From Gammaproteobacteria bacterium (GTDB lineage: Bacteria; Pseudomonadota; Gammaproteobacteria; Steroidobacterales; Woeseiaceae), in contig JAADHU010000051.1 of the NCBI GenBank assembly GCA_013151645.1, forward strand, positions 1 to 64,000: a DNA stretch of 64,000 nucleotides. Direction: 5' to 3'. Each line of letters starts with the position of its first letter. Positions within the stretch are counted from its first letter, which is position 1. The translations under genes were made by a program, and so were the position numbers. Of this stretch, positions 46,859 to 56,211 are shown piece after piece. The notes under the pieces are model-generated. The model saw nothing but the letters and a program-made list of their open reading frames with translations. It was not told the DNA's origin and searched no databases.

Positions 46859-47522
46859 GGCAATCTGCTTGCTCCAGAACAGGTTCCAACAAAAATTTCA
46901 GGGCCGATCTGGCCCGATGCAGCCGAGTCTTCACGGCATTGGTCCTGATACCGAGTATCGATGCCGCCTCGCCCGTGGAATAACCGTCAATATCGCGCAG
47001 CAATACGATCACACGATAGTCTTCCGGTAATTTGTCGATACTGTCGCGAACACTTTTTCGCAACTGTTCGGCGTCCAGTCGTTCGCCGGCCGCTGCTACT
47101 TGACGGGGACTTGCCACTTCAATGCGATCGCCGCGCTCATCGAACATCGGCAGCATATGCTCGATCGATTCCTCGCGACGACGTTGCCGGTGACGCAGTT
47201 TCATCAGGCATTGATTGATCGTTACGCCGTAAATCCACTGTCGAATGGACGACCGCTGCTGAAAGCCGTCGATACTTCTGAACACGGCGATAAAAGTGTC
47301 CTGAAAACAATCCGCGGCGTCTTCGCTGGATCGCAGATAACGAACCGCAATGGCCATCACCTGAGGGCCGAAACGACGAATGAGCGTTTCGTAGCCGAGT
47401 TCCTCATTGTTCCTGAGGCTTTGTAACAGAGTATCTTCCGCATCCAGTGAAAATAAATCACGCTCGCGACCCGGCCGCTCGTTCGATGCTGAAAAATCGA
47501 TGCTTTTTTGTACAAGGACCAA
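46845..47522 (-). CDS. ECF-type RNA polymerase sigma factor
   Basis: With a TTG start at 47522 the protein has 225 residues. Region 2 runs from ETLIRRFGPQVMAIAVRYLR to ADCFQDTFIAVFR and includes the core-binding part; region 4 is LPEDYRVIVLLRDIDGYSTG then EAASILGIRTNAVKTRLHRA. The TTG is supported by a perfect GGAGG (47530-47534) at 7 bases, whereas the upstream in-frame ATG at 47654 lacks one and would run into the divergent promoter. Its operon continues with the anti-sigma factor, the ATP-grasp protein and the OlsF-like enzyme, which are the likely targets along with the divergent hemerythrin gene. Confidence 0.87.
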   Translation of the reverse strand: MVLVQKSIDFSASNERPGRERDLFSLDAEDTLLQSLRNNEELGYETLIRRFGPQVMAIAVRYLRSSEDAADCFQDTFIAVFRSIDGFQQRSSIRQWIYGVTINQCLMKLRHRQRRREESIEHMLPMFDERGDRIEVASPRQVAAAGERLDAEQLRKSVRDSIDKLPEDYRVIVLLRDIDGYSTGEAASILGIRTNAVKTRLHRARSALKFLLEPVLEQADCHVDL

Positions 47523-47594
47523 GAAAATACCTCCGATACCGCTCAGACAGAGGAAGGGTGCCGTTAGTTCAACGGCCGTAGGCAAAACTACCAA

Positions 47595-47623
47595 TGGCGA
47601 GTCGGGCACCGCCCGCCTATAAT
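47595..47623 (+). promoter_or_regulatory. Promoter of the hemerythrin-domain gene
   Basis: A perfect TATAAT at 47618-47623 is preceded at 17 bases by TGGCGA (47595-47600), a weak -35. Transcription would start near 47630, about 36 bases before the ATG at 47666. It lies in the 143-base region divergent with the sigma factor gene. Confidence 0.5.
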
Positions 47624-47665
47624 GCAAGATCGGTAATCGATGGCTCCAGGACATAAAGGCCGGTC

Positions 47666-48250
47666 ATGAAACAAGACGTGGAAACCCTGTTGACGAATCT
47701 CCGCACGGATCATCGCAACCTCGCGATGTTGCTCGACCTGTTGCAAGGAGAGACGCAACGACTGGAATCGCTGGAAGAGCCGGATTACGAACTCGTACAC
47801 GACATCATGCAATACATGACGAGCTACCCCGACGCCGTGCACCATCCCCGGGAAGACCTGCTGTACCGTCACATTCTTACCGTACGACCGGATGCCGACG
47901 AAAACTTGCGGCGTGTCGAAGCGGACCATGACAATATTGCGACATTGGGCGTCAAGTTACGCGATGATATCGACTCGATTGCCGCCGGTACGTTTGTCAA
48001 ACGTGAAGTGATCATCGGGGAGCTGCGCAGCTACCGGGAAACGCTCCTCACGCATATGTACTGGGAAGAGCGCGAACTGTTTGCTCTCGCGGACGAATTA
48101 CAGAGCGACAGTGACTGGTCAAACATCGACCTGGGCGGTGCTGACGACCGTGACCCGCTCTTCGGTTCACGCGTCGATCGAAAATTTCGCCGCTTGATGG
48201 CGGGCATCCAACAGCGGATTGTGTGGGACAACCAACAATACTTCGTTTGA
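47666..48250 (+). CDS. Hemerythrin HHE-domain protein
   Basis: A 194-residue four-helix protein with hemerythrin-type metal ligands: LRTDHRNL, DAVHHPREDLLYRHI, VEADHDNI and LLTHMYWEERELF. Such proteins hold a diiron site and bind oxygen, nitric oxide or take part in iron-sulfur cluster repair. Ligands look complete for two irons. It diverges from the ECF sigma gene, suggesting a stress link, and precedes a flavin reductase by 47 bases. Confidence 0.87.
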   Translation: MKQDVETLLTNLRTDHRNLAMLLDLLQGETQRLESLEEPDYELVHDIMQYMTSYPDAVHHPREDLLYRHILTVRPDADENLRRVEADHDNIATLGVKLRDDIDSIAAGTFVKREVIIGELRSYRETLLTHMYWEERELFALADELQSDSDWSNIDLGGADDRDPLFGSRVDRKFRRLMAGIQQRIVWDNQQYFV

Positions 48251-48297
48251 CTTTTTCGCTAAGATCACCGCCAGACTCCTCCCTGGCCCGTGCCCCA

Positions 48298-48777
48298 ATG
48301 AATGAAATTGACTCTAGAGAATTTCGCGACGCGCTCAGCAGTTATCCAACCGGTGTTGCGGTCATAACGACTCGTGACCGGCACGGCGAACCCGTTGGCA
48401 TCACTGTCAACAGTTTTGCCTCTGTGTCGCTCGATCCACCGCTGATTCTGTGGAGCATTGACAACGACTCGGGTTTTTATGACGTATTCATGCAAACCAA
48501 TCATTTCGCCGTACACATATTGCGGTCTGATCAACGGCAATTGTCACACGATTTTTCAAGCGAGAACGCCAATCATTTCGATGATGTGGGGCATGACACC
48601 GGCATCGCGAATCTGCCATTGCTGAAAACGTATTCGGCGGTATTTCAATGTGAAGTTAGCAACCGACACAGCGAGGGCGATCATGTTATTTTGCTTGGAC
48701 GGGTACTCGAATTACAGAATCGCCCCGCAAAACCGCTGGTCTTTTTCGCCGGCCACTACCACAAGATTGCCGACTAG
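48298..48777 (+). CDS. Flavin reductase-like (FMN-binding) protein
   Basis: A 159-residue flavin-reductase domain protein: FRDALSSYPTGVAVITTRD, GITVNSFASVSLDPPLILWS, and FAGHYHKIAD at the end. These split-barrel enzymes reduce FMN or FAD with NAD(P)H and feed two-component monooxygenases. ATG at 48298 begins the conserved part; the upstream frame overlaps the hemerythrin gene. Its TAG stop shares CTAG with the stop of the convergent MFS gene. No cognate flavin monooxygenase is adjacent. Confidence 0.88.
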   Translation: MNEIDSREFRDALSSYPTGVAVITTRDRHGEPVGITVNSFASVSLDPPLILWSIDNDSGFYDVFMQTNHFAVHILRSDQRQLSHDFSSENANHFDDVGHDTGIANLPLLKTYSAVFQCEVSNRHSEGDHVILLGRVLELQNRPAKPLVFFAGHYHKIAD

Positions 48778-50015
48778 ACATTCTGGCCCGCTCGCGTAGC
48801 GGGTACGGAATAAATGTCGAACGGCCGCAGCCGAGTCAGTAGAAACGCCCCCAGCAGCAACGCGAGGCAAATGATGGCGATTGCCAGCCGGTAGTTGCCA
48901 CTCGCATCGTAGTTCAGGTCCATTAGAAACGGGGTCAGCCCCTGGGTCAGAACGACAACACCGTAGACCATCCCGGAAATCGCACCGTAGTGCCGGACCC
49001 CGAAATAGCGGGACAGAAAATAGGGCAGGACACCGTACTCGGTACCAAGGCCAAGACCCAGCAGGAAGCCCGCGAGCAGGAGTAGCGGGTAACTGTCCGC
49101 ATACTCCAGCAACAACAAACCCGCCATTGCTGCGATATAGAAAGGTGCTGCAACCCACGGCTTCGATATTCGATCCAGTGCATAGCCAACACCGACCTGC
49201 CAAAACGCCGTGACGATGGAAAAGGTGATGAGGACGGTGATTGCCTTGTCCATGCCGATACCACGATCGACCAGCATCGGAATGACGTGAGCGAAAACGG
49301 CAGTGACACAACCGGCACCCATCGCAATGGCGACGAGAATCAGCCAGAACGTGCCCGTTCGTCGGGCTTCAGCGAGCGTCATGCCATCCGTTGATTCGAC
49401 GGCTTTCTTTGTGCTCTTCGGCGGGTCACGCAAGAAGCCGAAAAGTACGGGAAAACCGATCACGACGATGGCGACTGCAAGACCGAGCATTGCACCACGC
49501 CAGTCGTAGGTCATCAACAGCATTTTGACGTAAACAGGCGAAATCGCCGCACCTACGCCGTTGCCAACGCCACCAACGAAACCCAGCAACAAGCCCCGAT
49601 TGCGATCAAACCAACCTGCGATCACCTTGGTAAAAGAAACCGAGCTCGGAATGGCGGCAGCGATACCGAGTAACGCGTAGGACAAGTAGAACTGGGCATG
49701 ATTCGCGGAACTCTGGGAGACCAACGCGACAGACATCGCGAACAGCAGATTTCCCGTGAGAATTACCGGGCGCGCACCGAAGCGATCGATCATACGACCG
49801 ACGATCGGGAAACTCAGCGCACCCGCGACGGCAATAATCAACAGCACGATCGACACGGCGGCCCGTGGCCAGCCGAACTCGGTTGAAATGGGAATAAGAA
49901 ACAGGCCGAACACCGTGTAAACCATCGGTGTCACACCGACAAGATTGCCGACCGTACAGGAGAACACAACACCCGCGGGGCGCGATTCACTTAAGCCTGA
50001 TCGCGCGTCAGTCAA
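48774..50015 (-). CDS. MFS transporter
   Basis: A 413-residue major facilitator with twelve predicted helices. The A-motif reads GRMIDRFGARPVIL between helices 2 and 3. It resembles the oxalate/formate or monocarboxylate transporter branch. A TTG start at 50015 overlaps the upstream MFS gene by 8 bases; there is no better start before residue 31. Two MFS genes in tandem with overlap suggest alternative transport of related organic acids; the substrate is unknown. Confidence 0.85.
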   Translation of the reverse strand: MTDARSGLSESRPAGVVFSCTVGNLVGVTPMVYTVFGLFLIPISTEFGWPRAAVSIVLLIIAVAGALSFPIVGRMIDRFGARPVILTGNLLFAMSVALVSQSSANHAQFYLSYALLGIAAAIPSSVSFTKVIAGWFDRNRGLLLGFVGGVGNGVGAAISPVYVKMLLMTYDWRGAMLGLAVAIVVIGFPVLFGFLRDPPKSTKKAVESTDGMTLAEARRTGTFWLILVAIAMGAGCVTAVFAHVIPMLVDRGIGMDKAITVLITFSIVTAFWQVGVGYALDRISKPWVAAPFYIAAMAGLLLLEYADSYPLLLLAGFLLGLGLGTEYGVLPYFLSRYFGVRHYGAISGMVYGVVVLTQGLTPFLMDLNYDASGNYRLAIAIICLALLLGAFLLTRLRPFDIYSVPATRAGQNV

Positions 50016-51273
50016 TATTTTCCCGGGGTAACGTCGGTGGCTTCATGAGTGCAGCCGCGACGAGACAGCCAAACAATATCACGGCGTAAACCCTGAACAG
50101 GCCGGAGAATCCGCCAAATGTGTCCCCGATGACACCACCCAACACAGGACCGATCATGGCCAGCGTGGAAATCATGTGCATGGTACCCATGGTTTTCGGC
50201 GCCTCCTTCGGACCGTAGTAATTGACCAGCAGAATAGTCGTGGCAAACATGCACATGCCAAAACCGTATCCCTCACCGAAAGCAAACAGAATGATGGTCA
50301 CCATGTTGTCCGCCGAAGCCAGCGCGAGCATGCCCATAATTTCCGCGGCCAGTGCCGATACCAATAACCACTTCGGATCAATCCACGTGGCCAGCGCCCC
50401 GCCGAACGCACGAGAAAACGCATTGACAAACGCATGCGCGCTCAAAGCGCCCGCGGCAATAGTGATCGAAATCCCCAGGTTTCCCATGTGAGTGACAGCC
50501 CAGCTATTGGTCGTCACACCACCGAACAGCGTCATCGTCCATGCCGCGACAATCACGTAATACTGTGGCGTTCTGAGCGCATCCTGCAGGCGCCATGCTC
50601 TGACGGTCGCATGCACGCGTTGCGTATGTTTTTCTGTTTCAGGTTTCGCCGCAGGCGCGGAATCCGGCGACGCTTGGCGCTTAGCGCCGAATGTCAGGAC
50701 GGCCAGCAGCACGAGAACGATGTTCGCCAATGCTACCGACCACCAGTGCCATCGCCACGATCCCGTCATCGCCACCACCGTCGTCACGATCAACGGCCCG
50801 GCAACACCACCCAGTCCGCCAATGGTCATATAAGCGCCAATCGCGAAGGAACGCCGGTGTGGCAAGGCATGATTGATGACAGCGACGCCGGGAACGATGC
50901 CACACAGCGTGGAACCAAGCCCGGCGAGAGCGGCGCCGACGAAATACTCGGCAAGGCTGGTCGAAAAACCCAGCAAGCCGAGACCACTTGCCAGGATAAG
51001 CCCGCCGATGCCAAAGGTAGCCCCGGTGCCGAAACGTTGCATGGTCCAGGCGGGAAGCCTCCCCGTAATACCCACCATGAACGCCAGCATCGAAAAACCA
51101 AGGCCGGCATAGGACCACGACCAGGAAAGCTCGTCGATCATAAAGGGTAAAGCCACGCCCAGCGAGGTAAATGTCGATGCCGTCAGATGGAAGAAAATCA
51201 AACTGACGAGCGTAAATTTCCACCATCCATTCCAGTCTATGGAACTGTCGCCAGTGTTCGTCAAGTCCCCCAT
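50008..51273 (-). CDS. MFS transporter (second of a pair)
   Basis: A 421-residue twelve-helix major facilitator. Helix 1 begins FTLVSLIFFHLTASTFTSLG; a central cytoplasmic loop (GAKRQASPDSAPAAKPETEK) divides the two halves. It is related in style to the following MFS protein but not a close duplicate. ATG at 51273; the promoter side faces the divergent acyl-CoA synthetase. The genomic setting suggests import of an aromatic or heterocyclic acid degraded by the enzymes at 51-63 kb. Confidence 0.86.
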   Translation of the reverse strand: MGDLTNTGDSSIDWNGWWKFTLVSLIFFHLTASTFTSLGVALPFMIDELSWSWSYAGLGFSMLAFMVGITGRLPAWTMQRFGTGATFGIGGLILASGLGLLGFSTSLAEYFVGAALAGLGSTLCGIVPGVAVINHALPHRRSFAIGAYMTIGGLGGVAGPLIVTTVVAMTGSWRWHWWSVALANIVLVLLAVLTFGAKRQASPDSAPAAKPETEKHTQRVHATVRAWRLQDALRTPQYYVIVAAWTMTLFGGVTTNSWAVTHMGNLGISITIAAGALSAHAFVNAFSRAFGGALATWIDPKWLLVSALAAEIMGMLALASADNMVTIILFAFGEGYGFGMCMFATTILLVNYYGPKEAPKTMGTMHMISTLAMIGPVLGGVIGDTFGGFSGLFRVYAVILFGCLVAAALMKPPTLPRENID

Positions 51274-51443
51274 TTTCGCCTTCGGTTTTTGGGTTAAGAA
51301 GCGGTGGTGCGAATAATGCCTAAGAACGCGACAGTATTGAACTCATCATGAAATCTTCGCCGAATCCACTTCGTTTCGATTGGCGAAATACTATTTATGC
51401 TAGCGATACAATAGTCCATATGCTAAATTCGGTCAATTATCGT

Positions 51444-52961
51444 ATGAATATTGCCTCTCACATGATCCGCGCGGGTCGCGCGTTTCGCGACAAGCCTGCC
51501 GTCGCAAAAGGCACGACAGTCGTCTGCGACTACGGCACGGTGGCCAAGCGCGTCGCCCACATTGCGTGGGCTCTGCGCCACCGGTACCGCCTCGACAGCG
51601 GCGCCCGGGTCGCCCTCGCCGCCAAGAACTGTCCCGAGTATCTCGAACTTCTTTACGCCATCTGGCACGCCGGTCTTGTCGCCGTACCCATCAATGCCAA
51701 ACTGCATCGCAACGAATTCAAATACATTCTGGACAATAGTCAGGCAGCACTCTGTCTTACGTCGCCGTCACTGACCGAGGACGTTGCGTCCGCTGGCAGT
51801 GACGCGCTGCAGTCAATTGTCGAAATAGGCGACGCCGCTTACTTGCAAATGCTTGCGGGCGAGACAATGCCCATGGCGCCACGAGCAGCGAATGACCTGG
51901 CGTGGTTGTTCTATACGAGCGGCACGACAGGCATGCCGAAAGGCGCCATGCTGAGCCATCGCAATCTACTCGCGATGAGCTTGTGCTATTTCGCGGACGT
52001 CGATCAGGAGTCCCCCTGGTGTGCGATTCTGCATGCGGCACCAATGAGTCACGGCTCGGGTCTGTATGCCCTCGCCTATGTCATGCAAGGCGGCTGCCAT
52101 GTAATTCCGCAAAGCAGTGGCTTCGATGTTGCGGAAATCTATGACCTGATCCGGCACTGGCCGGGCAGTGCATTTTTCGCGGCTCCCACGATGGTCAAAC
52201 GCCTGGTCGATCATCCCGGTGATGAGGACACGACAAACCTGAAGGCCATCATCTACGGCGGCGGACCGATGTACGTCGAAGATTGTCTCGCCGGGCTCGA
52301 GCGCTTCGGTCCGAAGCTGACGCAACTCTACGGACAAGGCGAAAGCCCGATGACCATCACTGCGTTAAATGCCCGCATGCACGCCGACAACAATCACCCG
52401 CGGTGGCACGAACGGCTGGCATCGGTCGGCATTGCACAGAGTGTCGTCGACGTACGCGTCTGCAGCGCCGACGGTCACTGGCTACCCGAAGGTGAGATTG
52501 GTGAAGTACTCGTCAGAGGTGAAACCGTCATGACGGGCTATTGGCAAAACCCGACCGCGACGGAAGAAACCCTGCGCGACCGCTGGTTGCATACGGGCGA
52601 TTTTGGCGTACTCGATGCGGACGGTTTCCTGACGCTGAAAGATCGTTCTAAAGACCTCATTATTTCCGGTGGGTCGAATATTTACCCGCGCGAAGTTGAG
52701 GAGGTCCTGGTGAAACATGCGAACGTCGCCGAAGTATCAGTAATCGGCCGACCGCATCGCGAATGGGGCGAGAGCGTTGTCGCTTACGTCGTCATGGAAA
52801 ACAACGCGCCGCTGGATACGGCGTCATTGGACGAGTTTTGTCTCGCTCATATTGCGCGCTTCAAACGACCACGTGAATACCGGGTCATTGATGCTCTACC
52901 CAAGAACAACTACGGCAAGATCCTGAAGACCAAATTACGTGAGCTCGACAGCAATCGGTAA
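51444..52961 (+). CDS. Acyl-CoA synthetase (AMP-forming)
   Basis: A 505-residue ANL-superfamily ligase. The P-loop-like A3 motif is YTSGTTGMPKGAMLSH, A5 is YGQGESPM, and the hinge is LHTGDFGVLDADGFLTLKDR; the C-terminal lysine lies in KNNYGKILK. It activates a carboxylic acid to an acyl-CoA through an acyl-AMP. The start is uncertain: MNIASHMIRAG at 51444 is the usual family N-terminus, but in-frame ATGs at 51420 and 51348 exist and none has a clear ribosome site. It diverges from the MFS pair, so the imported acid could be its substrate. Confidence 0.88.
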   Translation: MNIASHMIRAGRAFRDKPAVAKGTTVVCDYGTVAKRVAHIAWALRHRYRLDSGARVALAAKNCPEYLELLYAIWHAGLVAVPINAKLHRNEFKYILDNSQAALCLTSPSLTEDVASAGSDALQSIVEIGDAAYLQMLAGETMPMAPRAANDLAWLFYTSGTTGMPKGAMLSHRNLLAMSLCYFADVDQESPWCAILHAAPMSHGSGLYALAYVMQGGCHVIPQSSGFDVAEIYDLIRHWPGSAFFAAPTMVKRLVDHPGDEDTTNLKAIIYGGGPMYVEDCLAGLERFGPKLTQLYGQGESPMTITALNARMHADNNHPRWHERLASVGIAQSVVDVRVCSADGHWLPEGEIGEVLVRGETVMTGYWQNPTATEETLRDRWLHTGDFGVLDADGFLTLKDRSKDLIISGGSNIYPREVEEVLVKHANVAEVSVIGRPHREWGESVVAYVVMENNAPLDTASLDEFCLAHIARFKRPREYRVIDALPKNNYGKILKTKLRELDSNR

Positions 52962-53044
52962 ATTGCAGAGCATCACCTGAGGCGCAACCCTCCAAACGTC
53001 AGTCACGCGTTGGCATGCGCACCCGCAGCCGTTTCAATAGAAAA

Positions 53045-53920
53045 TCAGGCAGCAACCTCACCGATGCCATAGGGCTTGTCACCTTTCGCCCACATGCGAT
53101 GCATCGTGCGTATATAGCGAGTGTCGTCGTAAAGCGTTCCGGTATGCAGCGTGCAGCGATTGTCCCAGACAAGCAGATCCCCGACCTGCCATTTGTGGCG
53201 GTACGTAAACTGATCCTGGGTCATGAACTCAACCAGTTCGTCGATCAATTCCAGCCCTTGTGGGTTCGCCATGCCGACGATTTCCTTCACCGTACCGGTA
53301 CTCACCCAAAGGGCGCGACGACCGTCAATCGGATGAACACGAATGAGCGGATGGAATACATCCGGATTCTCAGCCTCCATCTCCTTGCTCAGTTTCGTCC
53401 CACCGTATTGGCGAGTTTCCATAAAGTGCTTGTAGCTATGATGCAAGACCAGATCGTTGAGCTGTTCTTTCTTCGCAGCATCAAGGGCCTCGTAGGCCGC
53501 GCAGCCATCTGCCAGGATCGTATCGCTGCCCTCCGGCGGTACCTCTATTGCGTACAACATCGTGCATTTGACCGGTTTGTCCTTGTAGGAAAAATCAGTG
53601 TGCCAGCCAACGCCGTCGTTATGTGCGCCGATCGGACGGCCGTTTTCCTCGCGATTGGAGAGGATAAAAATATTCGGATATCCCGGCAACGTAAATTGTG
53701 TCTGCGTATGTCCTTCGAGTTCACCGAAGGCACTCAGGTATTTGATCAGGTCATCGGGATTCATTTTTTGACCGCGCAGCAGAACGGCACCGTGTTTACT
53801 AAATGCGTCGACCACCGCTGCGCGCGTCGCGGAATCCGCGACGGCGATGTCAAGATCCGTAATTTCGACACCGAATCCGGGTCGCAATTCGCGTTTGTGG
53901 AGTTCTGTTGCTTGATTCAT
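53045..53920 (-). CDS. TauD/TfdA-family 2-oxoglutarate dioxygenase
   Basis: A 291-residue non-heme iron oxygenase. Iron ligands are His and Asp in WHTDFSY and the distal His in CTLHTGTLYD, with the 2-oxoglutarate arginine in RTMHRMW. Family members hydroxylate taurine, phenoxyacetates and other acids. ATG at 53920 is taken; an in-frame extension to 53977 is not supported by length. It faces the acyl-CoA synthetase convergently and diverges from the Rieske oxygenase across 228 bases. Substrate unknown. Confidence 0.9.
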   Translation of the reverse strand: MNQATELHKRELRPGFGVEITDLDIAVADSATRAAVVDAFSKHGAVLLRGQKMNPDDLIKYLSAFGELEGHTQTQFTLPGYPNIFILSNREENGRPIGAHNDGVGWHTDFSYKDKPVKCTMLYAIEVPPEGSDTILADGCAAYEALDAAKKEQLNDLVLHHSYKHFMETRQYGGTKLSKEMEAENPDVFHPLIRVHPIDGRRALWVSTGTVKEIVGMANPQGLELIDELVEFMTQDQFTYRHKWQVGDLLVWDNRCTLHTGTLYDDTRYIRTMHRMWAKGDKPYGIGEVAA

Positions 53921-54148
53921 TATCGCCGTCCGGTCTGCTCGTTTACGAGGATCCACTGTAACGAGCACCGCCATCATCGTCTTGACCTGGCACGCCCGAA
54001 GTCTTGCCTGTCAGGGCTCCGTTGTTGAAAACAGCGGTCGAACGAGCCAAGTTGGTGTGCGCCCATGTGCAAGACGGGTCGTCAGGTCGGGGCTAGCATT
54101 GCCTGCCGATAATCGAATACTCTTGCCATAAGTAACGGAAGGACAGCA

Positions 54149-55327
54149 ATGAACAGATTTCAACTCACAGACGAATTTTTTGCGGGATTGTCGAGTTCCA
54201 CGCTACCGCTCGGCGATGCCGAGACCTTGCCGCCGGAGTGCTACACCGATCAGGACTTCTACGAATTCGAAAAAGACGCTGTTTTTAGCCGCGAGTGGCT
54301 TTGCACAGGACGGGAATCCTGGGTTAGCGAACCGGGCGACTACTACACGACGTCGATCGCCGGCGAACCCATTATCGTCGTGCGCACACTCAAGGGTGAA
54401 CTCAAGGCCATGTCATCAGTTTGCCAGCATCGCGCGATGCTGGTGGCCGAGGGAAGCGGTAATACCCGCGGTTTCCTTTGCCCTTATCATCACTGGAGTT
54501 ATTCACTGGATGGCCGCCTGACGCAGGCCCCCGCAATGGAAAAAGCATGCAACTTCGATAAATCGGAGTTTGGACTGCCCAACTTCAAGGTCGAGGTCTG
54601 GCAGGGTTTTATTTTTGTCAACCTTGACGAAAACGCGGCGCCACTTGGTCCACGGCTTGTCGCCGTCGATGAAGCCGTTGCCGGACACGAGCTCGCCACG
54701 GCAGAAGGGGTCAAACCTGACGAACCACCCGAATTCGACTGGAACTGGAAAGTCATGTTCGAAAACAACAATGACGGTTACCACGCCAGTCGCCTGCACC
54801 AGGGTCCGTTGCACGATTTCGTACCCAGCGCACTCGCCACGTTCCCGGACTTGCCCGAAGATACCGCCGGGTACTACCGGTTTAATGGCACCAAACACGC
54901 CGATGCAAGTTTCAACGCGACCCAAAAAGCGCTGCTGCCGGTTTTTCCGAAGCTGACGGACGAAGGCCGCAATCGAATGGTGTTTGCAAATGTCCCACCG
55001 ACCTTGTCGCTGGTCCTGACAAGCGACATGGTCATCTACCTGATCGTCCGCGCAACCGGGGCCGAAACGCTGGAAATGGATATCGGCACGCTGGTGGCTC
55101 CGGGTGCGATGCGTCAAGCCGGCTACCAGCACTGCATCGACATGAACATGGCGGCCGCGACGGAAATCGTCGCGCAGGATCTGCACGTCGATAAACTGGT
55201 GCAGGTTGGCCTGCGATCAAGATATGCCGTTCGCGGCCGTTATTCCTGGCAGGAAGGGGCACAACACGACTTCAACAAATGGCTCGTACCGCGTTATCAG
55301 GAATGCTGGAAAAGCCGCTCCGCGTAG
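54149..55327 (+). CDS. Rieske non-heme iron oxygenase, alpha subunit
   Basis: A 392-residue ring-hydroxylating oxygenase. The Rieske cluster is CQH-X16-CPYHH (54-75% into the first 110 residues); the mononuclear iron site is DGYHASRLH (D-X2-H-X4-H). These enzymes hydroxylate or demethylate aromatic or quaternary ammonium compounds and need a reductase, which is not encoded nearby. AAGGA lies before the ATG. It is followed 21 bases later by a DODA-type ring-cleavage dioxygenase, so an aromatic ring hydroxylation and cleavage pair is likely. Confidence 0.9.
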   Translation: MNRFQLTDEFFAGLSSSTLPLGDAETLPPECYTDQDFYEFEKDAVFSREWLCTGRESWVSEPGDYYTTSIAGEPIIVVRTLKGELKAMSSVCQHRAMLVAEGSGNTRGFLCPYHHWSYSLDGRLTQAPAMEKACNFDKSEFGLPNFKVEVWQGFIFVNLDENAAPLGPRLVAVDEAVAGHELATAEGVKPDEPPEFDWNWKVMFENNNDGYHASRLHQGPLHDFVPSALATFPDLPEDTAGYYRFNGTKHADASFNATQKALLPVFPKLTDEGRNRMVFANVPPTLSLVLTSDMVIYLIVRATGAETLEMDIGTLVAPGAMRQAGYQHCIDMNMAAATEIVAQDLHVDKLVQVGLRSRYAVRGRYSWQEGAQHDFNKWLVPRYQECWKSRSA

Positions 55328-55348
55328 CGCACGGGATTAATCATCAAG

Positions 55349-56137
55349 ATGAGCAAGATTTCAAAAATGCCGGTCGTGTTCTTCGCTCACGGCAGTCCCA
55401 CGAACGTCCTCGAGGATAATGTTGCGACGCGAAGCTGGCAACGTATTGCCGAATCGATCGAGCGTCCGAAGGCCATCCTGTGTGTCTCGGCACACTGGTG
55501 CACACAGGGTGCCGCCGTAACGGCGATGGAACAGCCACGCACGATTCACGACTTTGGCCGTTCGCTCCCCGCCGCTCTTTTCGATTGTCAGTATGCCGCG
55601 CCGGGCAGCCCGGCACTGGCCGAACGGGTTGTAGAATTACTCAAGCCGGTTGCCGTGCAGATGGACCAATCCTGGGGTCTCGACCATGGTACATGGGCGG
55701 TATTTTCGAAGGCCTGGCCGGATGCGAATATTCCCATCGTGCAACTCAGCATCGATATGTCCCAGCCCGAACAGTGGCACTACGATATCGGCAAACGACT
55801 AAAGCCGCTGCGTGATGAGGGCATCCTGATCGCAGGGTCCGGCGATATCGTTCACAATCTGGGCGTAATGGACTGGAACGAAGCGTCTCTCCCGTACGAC
55901 TGGGCCACTCGCTTCAATGATTACATCAAGAAATGCATCGTCGAAGACAGGCCGCAGGGTGTGCTGGATTATCAATCATGCGGAACGGATGCGACACAGT
56001 CAGTGCCGACCAAAGACCACTTCTTGCCATTGCTCTATGTTTTAGGCGCGCGTGAAGATACTGACACCGTTCGTTTCGTGTCGGACTTTATCCAGTACAA
56101 GTCGCTGAGTATGACCAGTATCGTTTTGGGCGGGTAA
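55349..56137 (+). CDS. DODA-type extradiol dioxygenase (LigB family, YgiD-like)
   Basis: A 262-residue class III extradiol dioxygenase of the YgiD/4,5-DOPA dioxygenase type. The metal-binding histidines are seen in FFAHGSP, CVSAHWC and LDHGTW, with a catalytic His in SGDIVHNLG. It opens catechol rings next to a hydroxyl pair. Two genes in series with the Rieske oxygenase support a role in aromatic degradation; the exact diol is not readable. Confidence 0.9.
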   Translation: MSKISKMPVVFFAHGSPTNVLEDNVATRSWQRIAESIERPKAILCVSAHWCTQGAAVTAMEQPRTIHDFGRSLPAALFDCQYAAPGSPALAERVVELLKPVAVQMDQSWGLDHGTWAVFSKAWPDANIPIVQLSIDMSQPEQWHYDIGKRLKPLRDEGILIAGSGDIVHNLGVMDWNEASLPYDWATRFNDYIKKCIVEDRPQGVLDYQSCGTDATQSVPTKDHFLPLLYVLGAREDTDTVRFVSDFIQYKSLSMTSIVLGG

Positions 56138-56211
56138 CGTTCCAGGCTGGACATATCCTGCCGGCTAACCCACCATCTCGATCTACCTGGCGCCTGGATA
56201 ACGATACCGCT

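Noticed and set aside
47523-47654. Longer sigma factor starting at ATG 47654
   Set aside because: No ribosome site, and it would read through the TATAAT promoter of the divergent gene; TTG 47522 has a perfect GGAGG.
53015-54028. A 337-codon plus-strand frame
   Set aside because: Complementary to the TauD-type dioxygenase, which has its iron ligands on the minus strand.
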